Positions 63,368-64,000 of a stretch of 64,000 nucleotides of DNA are shown here, one piece after another (position 1 is the stretch's first letter; every line of letters starts with the position of its first letter). This stretch comes from Gemmatimonadota bacterium (GTDB taxonomy: Bacteria > Gemmatimonadota > Gemmatimonadetes > Longimicrobiales > Gaopeijiaceae). The position numbers were made by a program, and so were the translations under genes. The stretch is from NCBI GenBank assembly GCA_022823145.1, contig JAJDXS010000080.1, positions 1 through 64,000 of the forward strand, written 5' to 3'. The notes beneath the pieces were generated by a model. The model had not been told where the DNA came from, made no database searches, and saw nothing but the letters and a program-made list of their open reading frames with translations.

Positions 63368-64000
63368 ATGCCCGACAACAAGACCGTCATCGCACTCCCG
63401 GCCCTGACTCTCACGGCCCTCCTCACCCTCGCCCTTCCTTCTGAACCCGCCCATGCCCTGGCGCCACCACAGGACCCCACCCCGGCCGCCGCCAACCTGG
63501 CCTTCGCCCCCGAAGCTCCTTCTCCGGGCTCCTCGGTCACCGTCACCTACCACCCGCTGGACGCCCTCGCCGGCGAGCCCGTGCTCGTCCTGCGGGGAAG
63601 GTTCGAGGTCCCGCGGCGAATCGACCTGGGCCACGAACCACGGAACGAGCGCGTTGCCACGCTGACGCCGGGGGACGGTGGGTCCTTCACCGGATCGTTC
63701 CCGGCACCGAACTCGGCGGCCTACGGCATCTTCGTCGTCGAGGACGTGGCGGGTGAGCGGCTCGACACGAACGGCGGAATGCACTTCGAACTGGTCATCC
63801 ACGGCGAGGACAGGTCGTCCCACGCAGACGTGCTGGTCCGGCGCGCGAGCCACTACAAGGACCGCGATCCCTCCATCGCGAGCGAGTCCAACACACGTGC
63901 CGCGGAACTCTTGCGCGAGGTGCTGGCCGAGGAGAACCCGAGTGAGTCGATCACGGTCACTATCTCCGACTCTCCGACCACCGACCTGCAACCCGACCTG
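63368..64000 (+). CDS. Secreted protein with Ig-like N-terminal domain (3' end outside the window)
   Basis: An open frame of 211 codons that runs off the window and so is missing from the ORF track. It begins MPDNKTVIALPALTLTALL, a signal peptide ending near AHALAPP. A beta-sandwich-like segment follows (NLAFAPEAPSPGSSVTVTYHPLDALAGEPVLVLRG, then VATLTPGDGGSFTGSFPAP and YGIFVVEDVAGERLDTNGG). A helical region with RAAELLREVLAEENP starts near the window end. Similar N-termini precede thioredoxin-like or TPR domains in other secreted proteins, but the downstream domain is not visible. The track's minus-strand ORF here is a shadow. Confidence 0.75.
   Translation, partial: MPDNKTVIALPALTLTALLTLALPSEPAHALAPPQDPTPAAANLAFAPEAPSPGSSVTVTYHPLDALAGEPVLVLRGRFEVPRRIDLGHEPRNERVATLTPGDGGSFTGSFPAPNSAAYGIFVVEDVAGERLDTNGGMHFELVIHGEDRSSHADVLVRRASHYKDRDPSIASESNTRAAELLREVLAEENPSESITVTISDSPTTDLQPDL

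Noticed and set aside
63320-63991. Minus-strand ORF of 223 codons at the window end
   Set aside because: The + strand frame from 63368 has a signal peptide and beta-domain sequence and runs off the window; the minus frame is its shadow.

Overview
The window is high-GC bacterial DNA (well above 60 % by eye), densely coded, with frequent GTG/TTG starts and many ATGA or GTGA stop-start overlaps. The best guess is a Gemmatimonadota-like (FCB-group) organism. Supporting this are a long SecA of about 1,100 residues with an internal insertion, lipoprotein beta-propellers, a DUF5916-type outer-membrane protein, a two-domain M16 protease and Bam lipoproteins. This assignment is inference from gene style, not from a marker search.

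1-15.1 kb is a fused str/S10/spc/alpha ribosomal superoperon on the + strand. It runs from the end of tuf through rpsJ to rpmC, rpsQ to rplO, secY-adk-map, and rpmJ-rpsM-rpsK-rpsD-rpoA-rplQ. Two usual members are absent from their expected slots: rpsN (between rplE and rpsH) and infA (between map and rpmJ). A 22-codon ORF coupled at both ends sits where infA would be.

15.2-26.3 kb carries envelope and housekeeping genes on the + strand. These are a membrane-anchored unknown, three nucleotide-sugar enzymes (UDP-HexNAc 6-dehydrogenase, UDP-glucose 6-dehydrogenase, UDP-glucuronate decarboxylase), a TPR lipoprotein, BamD, NadD, SecA and RadC.

26.4-38 kb holds a secreted M16 protease and a NagB-LmbE fusion that contains a 36-bp near-perfect palindrome just after its start. 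Next comes a LysW carrier-protein amino-acid biosynthesis operon (lysW-lysX-lysY-class II amidotransferase-lysZ-lysJ). lysW is too short for the ORF track. A convergent GH63-like glycosidase follows.

38-45.5 kb is the most unusual part. It encodes a Rieske oxygenase of the KshA/DAF-36/SdmA sterol type, a protein fusing a GOLPH3-like GPP34 domain to a cytochrome P450, and an RND transporter, all in one + strand operon. A convergent gene encodes a methyltransferase closely resembling sterol C-24 methyltransferase. I read this as a candidate sterol or steroid-like lipid modification and transport cassette.

45.5-64 kb is accessory. It holds a secreted six-hairpin glycosidase, two tandem paralogous beta-propeller lipoproteins, a VapBC-type toxin-antitoxin pair with an altered PIN active site, a small Cys-rich protein, an AAC(6')-like acetyltransferase and hipBA behind an AT-rich palindromic region. 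It also has an SRPBCC remnant, a DUF5916 outer-membrane protein, a MacA-like adaptor with two MacB-like permeases but no ATPase, an NBD-less ABC membrane domain, another propeller lipoprotein and a truncated secreted protein. No tRNA, rRNA, CRISPR array or insertion sequence was recognised.
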